Part shown: positions 22,475 through 34,371 of the stretch, one piece after another
How positions within the stretch are numbered: the first letter of the stretch is position 1
Layout: each line of letters opens with the position of its first letter
Origin: Isoetes taiwanensis
Lineage: Eukaryota; Streptophyta; Lycopodiopsida; Isoetales; Isoetaceae
DNA length: 64,000 nt
NCBI GenBank assembly: GCA_021234155.1
Contig: JAJEKV010000040.1
Span: 2,581,799 to 2,645,798 of the forward strand
Direction of reading: 5' to 3'
Made by a program: the position numbers and the translations under genes
The notes under the pieces: model-generated
Databases searched by the model: none
What the model saw: only the letters and a program-made list of their open reading frames with translations
Told to the model about the DNA's origin: nothing

Positions 22475-22477
<3 letters not shown>
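21778..22477 (+). mobile_element. L1-type LINE, 5' fragment
   Basis: It matches 33705-34365, the 5' end of the large nested LINE, from TGAGGATGAAACGGG onward. A 55-bp internal duplication of TTCCTTCTTGCCATTCGCCAT is present in both copies. Homology ends after AACGCCATTAAACA. Presumably cut by rearrangement or array expansion. Confidence 0.75.

Positions 22478-22529
<52 letters not shown>
22478..22529. repeat. (TG)26 microsatellite
   Basis: 52 bases of uninterrupted TG. It forms the right edge of the LINE fragment. Confidence 0.98.
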
Positions 22530-22530
<1 letters not shown>

Positions 22531-22548
22531 TTGCAAAAAGGCACGCAG

Positions 22549-22681
<133 letters not shown>

Positions 22682-22739
22682 CTTTTTTATGTCTCAAATC
22701 CATTTTTTGAGCATATGCACATGATCTTAGGTCCCAATC

Positions 22740-25700
22740 AGCTCAAATATGCCAAGGTGGCTCAAACATGCCACCAAGGTGGCTCAAACATACACAAGGT
22801 GCCTCAAACATGCCACAAAGGTGGCTCCAACATGCCAAGGTGGCTCCAACATGCCACGCGGGCTCTAACATGCCATGCAGGCTCCAATATGCCAATGTGG
22901 CGCAAACATGCCACGTGGGCTCCACCATGCCACCTAGGCTCCAACATGCCAAGGTGGCTCACAACATGTCACCTAGGCTTAAATATGCCAAGTTGGCTCA
23001 AACATGCCGCCTAGGCTCCAGCATGCCACCGTAGCTCTAACATGCCACCTAGGCTCAAACATGCAAAAGTGGCTCAAACATGCCACGTGGGCTCAAACAT
23101 GCCACCTGGGCTCCAACATGCCAAGGTGGCTCAAACATGCCACCTAGGCTCCAACATGACAAGGTGGCTCAAACATGCCACATGGGCTCCAACATGCCAC
23201 CTAGGCTCCAACATGCCAAGGTGGCTCAAACATGCCACGTGGGCTCCAACATGCCAAGGTGGCTCTAACATGCCACCTAGGCTCAAACATGCCAAGGTGG
23301 CTCCAACATGCCACCTAGGCTCCAACATGACAAAATGGCTCAACCATGCCACCTAGGCTCCAACGTGCTCAAACAATGGCTCAAACATGCCACCCAACTT
23401 GCCAAGGTAGCTCAAATATGCCACGGGCTCCAACATGCCACCTAGGCTCCAACATTCCTAAGGTGGCTCAAACATGCCACATGGGCTCAAACATGCCATG
23501 CCTCCTTAGGCTCCAACATGCCATTCAAACTGCCAAGGTGGCTCAAACATGCCACATAGGCTCCAAACATGCCACATAGGCTCAAACATGCCAAGGTGGC
23601 TCAAACATGCCACCTAGGCTCCAACATGCCACCTAGGCTCAAACATGCCAGGTGGCTCAAACATGCCAAGGTGGGCTCAAACATGCCACCTAGGCTCCAA
23701 CATGCCAAGGTGGCTCACAACATGCCACCTAGGCTTAAAGATGCCAAGTTGGCTCAAACATGCCACCTAGGCTCCAACATGTCACCATGGCTCTAACATG
23801 CCACCTAGGCTCAAACATGCCAAGGTGGCTCAAACATGCCACGTGGCCTCCAACATGCCACCTAGGCTCCAACATGCAAAGGTGGCTCAAACATGCCACC
23901 TAGGCTCCAACATGACAAGGTGGCTCAAACATGCCACATGGGCATCAACATGCCACCTAGGCTCAAACATGCCACCTAGGCTCCAACATGCCAAGGTGGC
24001 TCAAACATGCCACGTGGGCTCCACCTAGGCTCCAACATGACAAAATGGCTCAAACATGCCACCTAGGGCTCCAACGTGCTAAAACATGCCACGCGGGCTC
24101 CAACATGCCACCTATGCTCCAACATGCCAACGTGGCTCAAGCATGCCACGAAGGCTCCAACATGCCACCTAGGCTCTAACATGCCAAGGTGGCTCAAACA
24201 TGCCATGTGGTCTCCAACATGCCACCACCAACAGGCAAGGTCCAACATGCCAAGGTGGCTCAAACATGCCACCTAGGCTCCAACTTGCTCAAACAGGCCA
24301 AGGTGGCTCAAACATGCCACGTGGGCCCCAACATGCCACAAAGGCTCCAACATGTCATGTGGGCTCCAACATGCCAAGGTGGCTCAAACATGCCACCTAG
24401 GCTCAAACATGCCAAGGTGGCTCCCACATGCCAAGGTGGCTCCAACATGCCACCTAGGCTCAAACATGCAAAGGTGGCTCAAACATGCCACCTAGGCTCC
24501 AACATGACAAAATGCCTCAAACATGCCACCTAGGCTCCAACATGCTCAGACATGCCACGCGGGATCCAACATGCCACCTATGCTCCAACTTGCCAAGGTG
24601 GCTCAAATATGCCACCTAGGCTCCAACATTCCTAGGTGGCTCAAACATGCCACCTAGGCTCAAACATGCCAAGGTGGCTCCAACATGCCACCGAGGCTCC
24701 AACATGCCACCTAGGCTCAAACATGCCAGGTGGCTCAAACATGCCAAGGTGGCTCAAACATGCCATCTAGGCTCCAACATGCCACCTAGGCTCAAACATG
24801 CCACGTGGGCTCCAACATGCCACGTGGGCTCCAACATGCCAAGGTGGCTCAAACATGCCACCTAGGCTCAAGAATGCCAAGGTGGCTCCAACATGCCAAC
24901 TAGGCTCCAACATGCTCAAACATGCCACACGGGCTCTAACATGCCACCTATGCTCCAACTTGCCAAGGTGGCTCAAATATGCCACGTGGGCTCCAACATG
25001 CCAAGGTGGCTCAAGCATGCCACACGATGCTCCAACATGCAGGCTGCCACCTACCAAGGTGGCTCAAACATGCCACGTGGTCTCCAACATGCCACCTAGG
25101 CTCCAACATGCCAAGGTGGCTCAAACATGCCTAGGCTCCAGGCTCAAACATGCCAAGGTGGCTCAAACATGCGTGGGCTCCAAGGTGCCACATAGGCTCC
25201 AACATGCCATGTAGGCTCCAACATGCCAAGGTGGCTCAAACATGCCACCTAAGCTCAAACATACCAAGGTGGCTCCCACATGCCAAGGTGGCTCCAACAT
25301 GCCACCTAGGCTCAAACATGCCAAGGTGGCTCAAACATGCCACCTAGGCTCCAACATGACAAAATGGCTCAAACATGCCACCTAGGCTCCAACGTGCTCA
25401 AACATGCCACGCCAGGTGGCTCCAACATGCCACCTATGCTCCAACTTGCCAAGGTGGCTCAAATATGCCACGTGGGCTCCAACATGCCACCTAGGCTTTA
25501 ACATTCCTAGGTGGCTCAAACATGCCACCTAGGCTCAAACATGCCATGCAGGCTCACTTAGGCTCCAACATGACAAGGTGGCTCCAACATGCCACCTAGG
25601 CTCAAACATGCCAAGGTGGCTCAAACATGCCACCTAGGCTCCAACATGCCACCTAGGCTCAAACATGCCAAGGTGGCTCAAACATGCCACGTGGACTCCA

Positions 25701-25975
25701 TAATGCCCAACATGCCAAGGTGGCTCAAACATGCCACCTAGGCTCAAACATGCCAAGGTGGCTCCAACATGCCACCTAGGCTCAAACATGCCAAGGTGGC
25801 TCAAACGTGCCACGTGGACTCCATAATGCCACGTGGGCTCCAACATGCCAAGGTGGCTCAAACGTGCCACGTGGACTCCATAATGCCACGTGGGCTCCAA
25901 CATGCCAAGGTGGCTCAAACATGCCCCAAGGTGGCTCAGGCATGCCACCTAGGCTCAAGCATGCCACCTAGGCAC
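22740..25975 (+). repeat. 19-bp minisatellite array, block 1
   Basis: About 3.2 kb of head-to-tail 19-bp units on the plan ATGCCA-NNNN-GGCTC-MAAC. The four variable bases are mostly CCTA, AGGT or CGTG, with rarer CGCG, CATG, TGCA and CATA. AGGT is usually followed by GGCTCAAAC, CGTG usually by GGCTCCAAC. Occasional truncated units (CAACGTGCTCAAAC type near 23360, 24065, 24540, 24905, 25390) recur with similar neighbours, which points to higher-order repeat growth. The units lack stop codons in several frames and so give long meaningless frames with a 19-residue period. Confidence 0.95.
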
Positions 25976-28688
25976 CCCAAGTGGTGACATGGCATGCCAA
26001 GTAAGCAAGGACAAGTTTTGATTAGGCCAAAAATGAAAAGATGTCCATCTTTGGTCTTTTCATTGGGTGATGTTGGCAAATTTTAGGTGACATGGCTAGA
26101 TGATGATGACATGGATATGATGACTAGGACTTTATGCAAGAAATATGATAACCTTTGAAATTTTCGTAGAGGAGTTTGACAAGGGATAGAATAGAGGGAT
26201 CTTAGAGAACTTAAAGCGCTGACACCCTTCCCCAAATCGAACTAGGCCAGGACTTCGCACAGCTTTCTCACCAGAGAGGAGAGGCCAGACCCTCGGAGAT
26301 GGACCTCAGAAAGGTTGGCGAGGCAGCCTTTCCTATCAGCTTTGGGAGGGCAAATGCCAATATATATACCCCTCCCTCCCCTCCAGGGAGCTCAAATTTC
26401 CTATCCGGCCGTTTGAATCTGTCATTCAAGTAACCCCGCCTTGGCGGTGCTCAAAAAAGAATCCAAGATCCGTCAAGAGAACTTATCAAACCATCGGCGT
26501 TGCGTGGGTTGGCCGCGTGAGAAAACCAAGTGTTTTGTCGTTTCGGGCAGTACAAAGGCTCGGAATGGAGATTCGACCGCCATGTCGATGGAATGGGAAA
26601 TTACCCGGGGGGACCAAGTTACATGGTCATTTTTGGCAGCGAAACAAACACGAACCCTCTACATAGCGGTATTCATGACCACCTCCTAGGCCAATTGACT
26701 ACTGACGTGTTGGACATGAGCTACTTTGGTGCTTCTTGGAGAAGGGGTAGTCTTCTGCCCATGAAACTTGGCCCCCAAGGTAAAGTCAACATTTTGAGTC
26801 CATTGGCAGAGTCAGTTCACAGTTTTGGAGTGGGAGAGTTGCCCGTCCTTGGCAGGGGCCTTCAGGAGAGGACCTTTGAGGCAAACTGCTTCCGGAAGGT
26901 TTTAAAGGTCCCTCTTCTGGCATCAATACCCTCCCTCTATGTGATGAAATTGTGCAAGATCCTGGTCGAATCTGACTAGGATACGGCCTCCAAAATGTAA
27001 ACCACGGTATGTGTTGCTAGGTTATTGAAAGGTTTGCGTTATGGAGGTCGAGTTTTTTAAGTCGGTTGCACTTGGGACATGGTCAAAGAAGTCTGCAGAT
27101 TGAAAATGTGAAGCAATATGAGGCGGGGAATGGGATTTGGATTTATCTTCCTCCCGGTGTGGCAATTAGAAGTCAAGAGCACCTTTTGCGAAAGTAGCAA
27201 AATTGTTTGGGATCATTAGGGATGGCCAATAGATCAAACTTCAGTTATTTCGGTTGCCATGGCTCGCATGTGTGTTTAGCAAAGGTGCACCTAGCTATCC
27301 GAGAAAAGCGATCACATTTTGGCCTCCGAAACGTAAACCCTACAATAACCTACCAAAACGTGGTCGTTTTCTTGGATAGCTAGGTGCACCTTTGCTAAAC
27401 ATACATGCGGAGCCATGACAACTGAAATAACAGAGTTTGGATCTATTGGCCATCTCGAATGATCCCAAACAATTTTGCTACTGCAAAAGGCACTCTTGAC
27501 TTCTAATTGCCACACTAGGAGAAGGATAACTCCAAATCCGATTTCATCAGTTCCTATTGCTTCATGTTCTCAATTGCAGCTTCTCAACCATGACCCAAGT
27601 GCAACCGACTAAAACTCGACCCCCATAACGTAAACCCTTCAATAACTTAGTAACACACAGGGTTTACGTTTCAAAGGCTATATCCTAGTCAGATTCGACC
27701 AAAATCTTGCACAATGTCATCACGTAGAGGGAGGGTATTGAGGCCATAAGATGGAACTTTGAAACCTTTTGGAGGCAGTTCGCGCCAAAGGTCCTCTCCC
27801 AAAGAACCCCGCCACGGACGGCAACTTTCCCAATTCGAGGCGGTGGAACCGACTCGCCAATGGACTCAAAATGTCGACTTTACCCCTGGGAGCAAGTTTT
27901 TAGGCGTAAGACCACCCCTTCTCCAAGAAGCACCAAAGTAGCTCATGTCCAATACGTTCGTAGTCAATTGGCCTAGGAGGTGGCTGCGGAATACCACTAT
28001 GTAGAGGGTTCGTGTTTCTTTTGTTGCCCAAAATGACCATGTAACTTGGTCCCTGGGGTAATTTCGCCATTCCGGACGACATGGCGAAGTCGAATCTCCA
28101 TTCCAGAGCCTTTGTGCTACCCGAACGACAAAACACTTGGTTTTCTATGCGATCAACCCGCAGAACACTTCGTGGTGTGATAAGTTCTCCCGGACGGATC
28201 TTGGATTTTTTTGAGCCTGCTCGAAGTAGGTTACTTGAATGACGGATTCAACGGTTGGATAGGAAAATTGAGCTCCCGGAGGGGGGGAGGGGAATTGGCA
28301 TTTGCCCTCCCAGAGGAGCGTTGATAGGAAAGGCTGCCTCGACAACCTTTCTGAGGTCCATCTCCTGGGGTCTGGCCTCTCCCCTCTGGTGAGAAAGCTG
28401 TGCAAAGTCCTGGCCTAGTTCGAGTTGGGGAAGTGTGTCAGCGCTTTAAGTTCTTCAGATCCCTCCATTCTATTCCTTGCCAAACTCCTCTACCAAAAAT
28501 TTCAAAGGTTATCATATTTCTTGCATAAAGTCCTAGTCATCATGTCCATGTCACCACCATCTAGCCATGTCATCCAAAATTTGCCAACATCACCCAATGA
28601 AAAGACCAGAGATGGACATCTTTTCATTTTTGGCAACACTTGGCCTTGCTTTCTTGGCATGCCATGTCACCACTTGGAGTGCCACATG
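25976..28688. mobile_element. 2.7-kb foldback element with ~1.33-kb inverted arms
   Basis: The left arm 25976-27307 is the reverse complement, with many small differences, of the right arm 27365-28688. The termini are CACCCCAAGTGGTGACATGG and its counterpart CCATGTCACCACTTGGAGTG. The inner stem GTTTAGCAAAGGTGCACCTA is perfect. A 57-base loop (27308-27364) separates them. The satellite on both sides runs in the same direction, so the element sits inside the array and the array is not part of the palindrome. The arms carry short frames (26441-26979 and the mirror 27900-28405) with no recognised domain. A TATATATA at about 26361 is present only in the left arm. Target duplication is uncertain because the flanks are repetitive. 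Confidence 0.75.
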
Positions 28689-29630
28689 GGCTTCAACATG
28701 CCACCTAACATGCCAAGGCGGCTCAAACATGCCAGCGGCTCCAACATGCCACCTAGGCTCAAACATGCCAAGGTGGCTCAAACATGCCACCTATTCTCCA
28801 ACATGCCACATAGTCTCCAATATGCCACCTAGCCTTAAACATTCCAAGGTGGGTCAAACATGCCACCTAGGCTCCAACATGCCAAGGTGGCTCAAACATG
28901 CCAAGACCCAATATGGCGGGTTCCAACATGCCATCGAACATGCCAAGGTGGCTCAAACATGCCAAAACACTCCACCTAGGCTCAAACATCCCAAGGCCAC
29001 ATAGTCTCCAACATGCCACCTAGGGGTTCCAACATGCCAGGCCCAAACATGCCAAGGTGGCTCAAACATGCCACGCGGGCCCCAACACTCCACCTAGGCT
29101 CAAACATCCCAAGGCCACATAGTCTCCAACATGCCACATAGTCTCGAACATGCCACCTAGGCTCCAACATGCCACATAGTCTCCAACGTGCCACCTAGGC
29201 TCCAACATGCCACCTAGGCACAAAAATGCCAAGGTGGCTCAAATATGCCACCTAGGTTCCAACATGCTCAAACATGCCGTGGGCTCCAACATGCCACCTA
29301 GGCTAAAACATGCCAAGGTGGCCCAAACATATGCGTGCCATGGGTCCAACATGCCACCTAGGCCCAAATATGCCAAGGTGGTTGGCTCAAACATTCCAAG
29401 GTGGCCTCAAACATGGGTTCCAACATGCCACCTAGTTGGCTCAAACATTCCCAAGGTCCAGGGGCTCCAACATGCCACCTAGGCTCCAACATGCCACCTA
29501 AGATGCCAAGGTGCCTCAAACATGCCACGCGGGCTCCAACATGCCACCTAGGCTCCAACATGCCACCTAGGCTCCAACGTACCACCAAGGCTCCAACATG
29601 CCAAGGTGGCTCAAACATGCCACCACTCAA
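28689..29630 (+). repeat. 19-bp minisatellite array, block 2
   Basis: The same 19-bp plan and orientation as block 1, but more broken, with insertions such as CATCCCAAGGCCACATAGTC. Ends at about 29630. Confidence 0.93.
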
Positions 29631-32600
29631 TTAATGGTTTGGTCACACGTGAAAAGAAAATGATAGTTTTATGCAACGCGTGATAAAGCTGCATTATATA
29701 GAACGGTCGAGAAGAACGACCCAAAGTATGTTATGCAGTCTTTCGTTTCAGCCCTCCTTGAAAGGATGTTCGCATATACTCTGGTCAATCTTAGGGTATG
29801 AAGGTTCAGAAGCCACCAACTTAGATGGTTAGAGCCTTCATATCCCTCCTTGCCATAGGTTTAAGCCGAAATTTAAGATAAAAGTTGGCAAATAATGTTA
29901 CAATAACAAGGCTTGAGTGCCTACAACAACTCAATTGGAAACCATTGATCATGGGCGTTGCCATTATTTTGTCAAAGCTATTTTGATTGAAAGAAAAAGA
30001 GAAGCAATTAAACCATACATATGCCGAGGAATAAAACATGTTGATGAAAAAATGGTCTTATGGTGTGGTAAAACGATATATACTACCCAACGGCTAGGAT
30101 TAATAAGATAAATGGCCAAGATTGCGATCCTGGTCCTTTATTCTTATTGGCTCTAGAATTGACGGCCGAGATTAACGGGCAAATCATGATCCCGTTCTTC
30201 CCGCCTTGCCGACTTGCCGCCTTTGCCATGGCGCCCCTTTGGCATTCTTCCCGTTCTTCCCTCCTTGGGTGACTTGCCGCCTTTGCCATGGCATTGCTCA
30301 ATGGTATGATGGGCGAGGACGAGGTCGCGATTGGCATAGTTCTAGTGGGAGAGACTCTCGGGCCCATTTCCGCCATCAGGAACTAGATGTTCCTAGTTAG
30401 GGTGAAATCACGCCTCTGGCCGGCCAAGAATCAGGTTTTCGAGTATTGAAGATGTCTAAGAAACCAGTATCAGACTACCTGCCGAAGATCTTGAGCCACC
30501 GCCAGCTGTAAAAGATCTGTGTGCCACATTGCTTATGAATATGGAAAGTCTAAAGATTAGGGTTCTTACGGCAAAAAGAGTTGTTGTGCATGCGATTCAG
30601 AATCGTTTGGAGGCTTCAACATTAGATTCGCAAGCAGGAAAAACAAAGAAATCAATGCGATGCATTTTAAGAAGCGAAATCCGAACAGATTTGTGCCAGA
30701 TTGGCTTTGAAAAATCAAATATTTTTGCTCTGATCAGGAGTTTTTTTGTTTTGAAGAGGGCTTTTTTGGCTAGTATTGCAGACACAAGAACAAAAATCCG
30801 ACTGATCAGTAGCGGATTTTCTTCAGATGAAGCACCTAATCATAGTATTTTTCCCTAGAATAGGGCATCGCATAGCTCCAACAAGGCAGTATGATTCTGA
30901 CGTGGAAATTTAGGACGAGGTCGCATTGGTGGCATTCGAAAAATCCTAATCGAAGTTGCATGCCAGACGTGAATCGGTACAGCTGGTTGCATATCTGAAG
31001 GTAAACAGAAGCTTTCATTCCTGCTTTGCTATGCTGGTTAACTTCATTCCTGCTTTGCTATGCTGGAGCAACAGAAGATAAACAAGAGAAGATTCGTAGG
31101 CTTTCTGTTTCTTTTTTTGCTTTGATCATTTAGTATGCGAAGTTTGTTTTTGAGCTGAATCCAGGCTTTGATTCCCTGTTTGATATGAAACAAAGAGGGT
31201 TTTCTGACTGCATGCATTCAGGGTTGAATGCCCTTTATTGATTCATGCTTGCTTTGTGTGCTGGATTTCGCAACTCTTTTTTAGACTGTGTATTGCACAG
31301 ATAGCTTGCTTTGTCTGCATTTGGGTTTTTACTTATCTTAGCTTTCACATTGTTTCTGTTTCTGGCGTTTACTTTTTCTTATAAATGCTTGAAGCTTACT
31401 TGTGCAATGAAAGTTTGATTTGAGATTCAATGAATAGCTCTGAAAAGGAGCTAAGAGAGTTAATAACTGCATGTATCAATGCTTGCAGGGCTTTCAGGCA
31501 TCGTAAGTCTCAAAGGCATAACACAACACAACATCGTATGTTTTGGCTTTGGCTGCTTCGATTTGTGCAAAGACCCTACAAGGACAAATCATTTGGACGC
31601 TTAAGAACCTTGTTTGAGGGTGGTTCAGAAGCTTGGCTTTGGTAACGAGGCCATTTCCATACACTAGTTTATATGCATATAGATCTGCTGTTAACTAAAG
31701 AATTTGGCATCTAAAATGTGGTTTATTGTTTCTCAACTTTTCAAAAAGGCCGGTTTTAGAATGTTTTGAGTTATTTACAAGTTACTAACATGCATTCAAA
31801 TGTATTCAAATTGGTGCTAGGTGAACCCAACAGCATATCTTAAAGACAAGAAAATTCAAAATCATTTTAATGACTGAAGTGGTATGGAAAACGAAATGGA
31901 AATAACATTTAACAAAGATCTAATGTTTTGAACATTAACATTTATCAAATCTTTGAACCTTAAACATTGGTCTAATGTTTTGAACCTTAACCATCTAATG
32001 CTTTAATTTAATGTAAGAATTTGGATTTCAATTTAACAATATAATGCTTTATGGACTTGTTTGGGTTCGATTCCCAAAACGCTTTTAAATAAACAAATAT
32101 GCCTTCTTGATATTAATTAGTTAATAATAAATACCATTTTATTTTTTTTTAATGTGTGCCATGTGTCAATATTTGATTTGTTATTACATTTTAGACACAA
32201 TACCTTGTTTTTCCTATGTGTAATGATAATGCTTTTTTATTTCAAAAGTATGCCACGTGTCCATATTTGATTAGCTAGAATAATATTTTTTTTTTAAAGT
32301 ATGCCATGTGTCAATATCTCATTAGTTAAACAATTACATTAGAAACTCACGTTTTTTCTACATGTTATAATATTATTTTTTACATGTCCTTATTTTAGGA
32401 AAACAATAGCTAAATTTCAATAACACATGTAGTGTTTCATAAATTAAAAAAAAGCCATGCATGATTTCTTTTAATCTTGTAAAAACAACACTTGAAACGA
32501 TGTGTCCATATTGAGAAAAAGAACACTTGAAAACATCATTTTTCTATTTCCTACATGTTCTTTTCTTTGTAGTCCTTTATTTCTAGTGTTGTAATTTAGT

Positions 32601-32923
32601 TTTTCAGGTGTAGTAAAATTAAAACCTACACGTGCTATTTTAAAGATAAACATCGCATGGTTCCACAAAAAACAACAGTGAAGGAAAAAAGTACACGTTG
32701 ACAAAAATTCACAAAAACTATGTCAATTTTTTCTACGCGTAGATTTTTCTGCCAAAAGACCACCGTGGAAAATTTCTGCCAAAAACCACTGTCTCTTTGT
32801 GCAAATCCGGATAAACGGGCCACGTGGACTTTTGGGGCCATTTTGGTGTTGTTTTTGGCATAAAACAACACTTCCGTACAACTAAAAACAACTGTGGACC
32901 AAAAATTGGGGTCAGTGTGCGTT
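29631..32923. other. Non-coding stretch, no gene recognised
   Basis: A roughly 42-bp direct repeat (GACTTGCCGCCTTTGCCATGG at about 30208 and 30271) and a 26-bp tandem duplication (TTCATTCCTGCTTTGCTATG at 31015-31065) are the only clear structures. Short frames at 30529-30858 and 31430-31645 match nothing I know. From 31700 on it is AT-rich, with several related stretches containing ATGCCATGTGTCAATAT (about 32155, 32250, 32305). Confidence 0.5.
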
Positions 32924-34365
32924 AATTTTGCGTTAACTGGATGTTAACTACGACGTCTTGTCTGAAATGATATGTTAGTTAGAGTTTTCCGTTTAAAAAT
33001 TACTTAACAGCCATTAATCAAATACATTAACAGAATATTAACTTAACTTGCAGTGTGAGGGTAGAATCAGTTAAATTCGCTAATTTAACCTAACCTAACC
33101 GCTTGTGTGAATAGACCCTAAGTATGTTAAACAAAAAGTGGTCAGGTGAAGATCAACATCTAAAAAAAAATGGTAGTTTAACGCGAGCAATGCCACAATA
33201 AATTAGACACTTCACAATTATAGCGAATTGAAACCTATGAATTGGACAAGCAATTATGTATTGCTAGCACATGCACATTCTTTGTGTGTGCATTCATTGT
33301 TTCTGTTTGTATTGAAGTGCTTTTCTTTTTGTGTGTGCACCAACATTCATTCTTTGTGTGTGTATCAAGCATGGTTCTTTAATTTGCCCATTCCTGAAAT
33401 TTTTTTACCATCCCTGGAAATGTTCCGACAATAAAATAAAAAATTCTTAGCAGAAAAAATACACTATCCCGCAGTCTCAAATGCCAGCGGCATTTATAAA
33501 AGAAAGTTCGAGCTATATATGGTCAGATTTTAAAAGAAAGTTCGAGCCAGATTTCAGACGAGGTGATGAAGTTTTCTGAAAAGTATCAATTTTATATTCA
33601 ACAAAATTTGGACTTATTCAAATTTAATAGATAGCGCTTCAAGCACACCATTATAAGAATATATGTATTATTTGATTCTTCTTGATTGTTATAATTTTTA
33701 TAAGTGAGGATGAAACGGGAATGGCGGGCGCTGAAAGGCCACCGATCTATCTTAACCCTAACTAGGGTTCTATCACGATCGGACTTCATTAATCGAGTTA
33801 AGGTAAAGGTAAATTGCATTTCAGCTTTTAGATCTTGGATTTTTGGGTCCCATAATCTTCCCGGAAAGGTATCTTCGACCCTGCCAAAATTCCATATTTC
33901 CTTCTTGCCATCCGCCATCCCTCAACTTTTTCTGACTTCCAATCATCCTTCTTCCATATTTCCTTCTTGCCATTCGCCATCCCTCAACTTTTTCTGACTT
34001 CCAATCATCCTTCTCGTTCCCACGCCCCTCTAATAATACGCAACATCCCGTACCATGGACCCACCGGATCTATTTGTTGATTATCTCCCCAATGCACTCC
34101 ATATTAAATACTTTTCGCTCCTTAAATCCTCATGAGCGTAAACAAATTTTAGCCCAACAAATGCTTACGCCTGGGGAGATCTTGCTCGATTCAATTTGGG
34201 GAATTCACCTTCGTTTTCACGTCACATAATGGCCCTAAGAATGCTCTGCCCTCCTCTTTCCCAGATCGTCCCTTCTGGGATTGCTATGCTCCGCTAAATG
34301 CGAACTCAAGCAACACCTTCATCCGGAGGTCACAACCTTTCAAGGAGGATAACGCCATTAAACAA
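32924..34365 (+). repeat. Segmental duplication copy 2 (matches 20996-22460)
   Basis: A direct repeat of 20996-22460. It contains the same left flank, the element E left end (33600-33704) and the LINE 5' region. Differences between the copies are concentrated at CAG/CTG sites, for example CAG at 22213 against CGT at 34137-34139. Confidence 0.85.
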
Positions 34366-34371
34366 GACATA

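Noticed and set aside
22740-25975. CRISPR-like array (constant parts with short variable parts)
   Set aside because: The variable part is four bases from a tiny set of words and the genome is a plant. A minisatellite explains it.
22740-29630. Long open frames encoding a repeated peptide of the type MPPRLKHAKVAQTCH
   Set aside because: They arise because the 19-bp unit has no stop codon in several frames. The 19-residue period is 3 x 19 bases, and frames exist on both strands. Not genes.
32064-32074. GGTTCGATTCC, a perfect polymerase III B box
   Set aside because: No matching A box or tRNA stems upstream. Probably chance.
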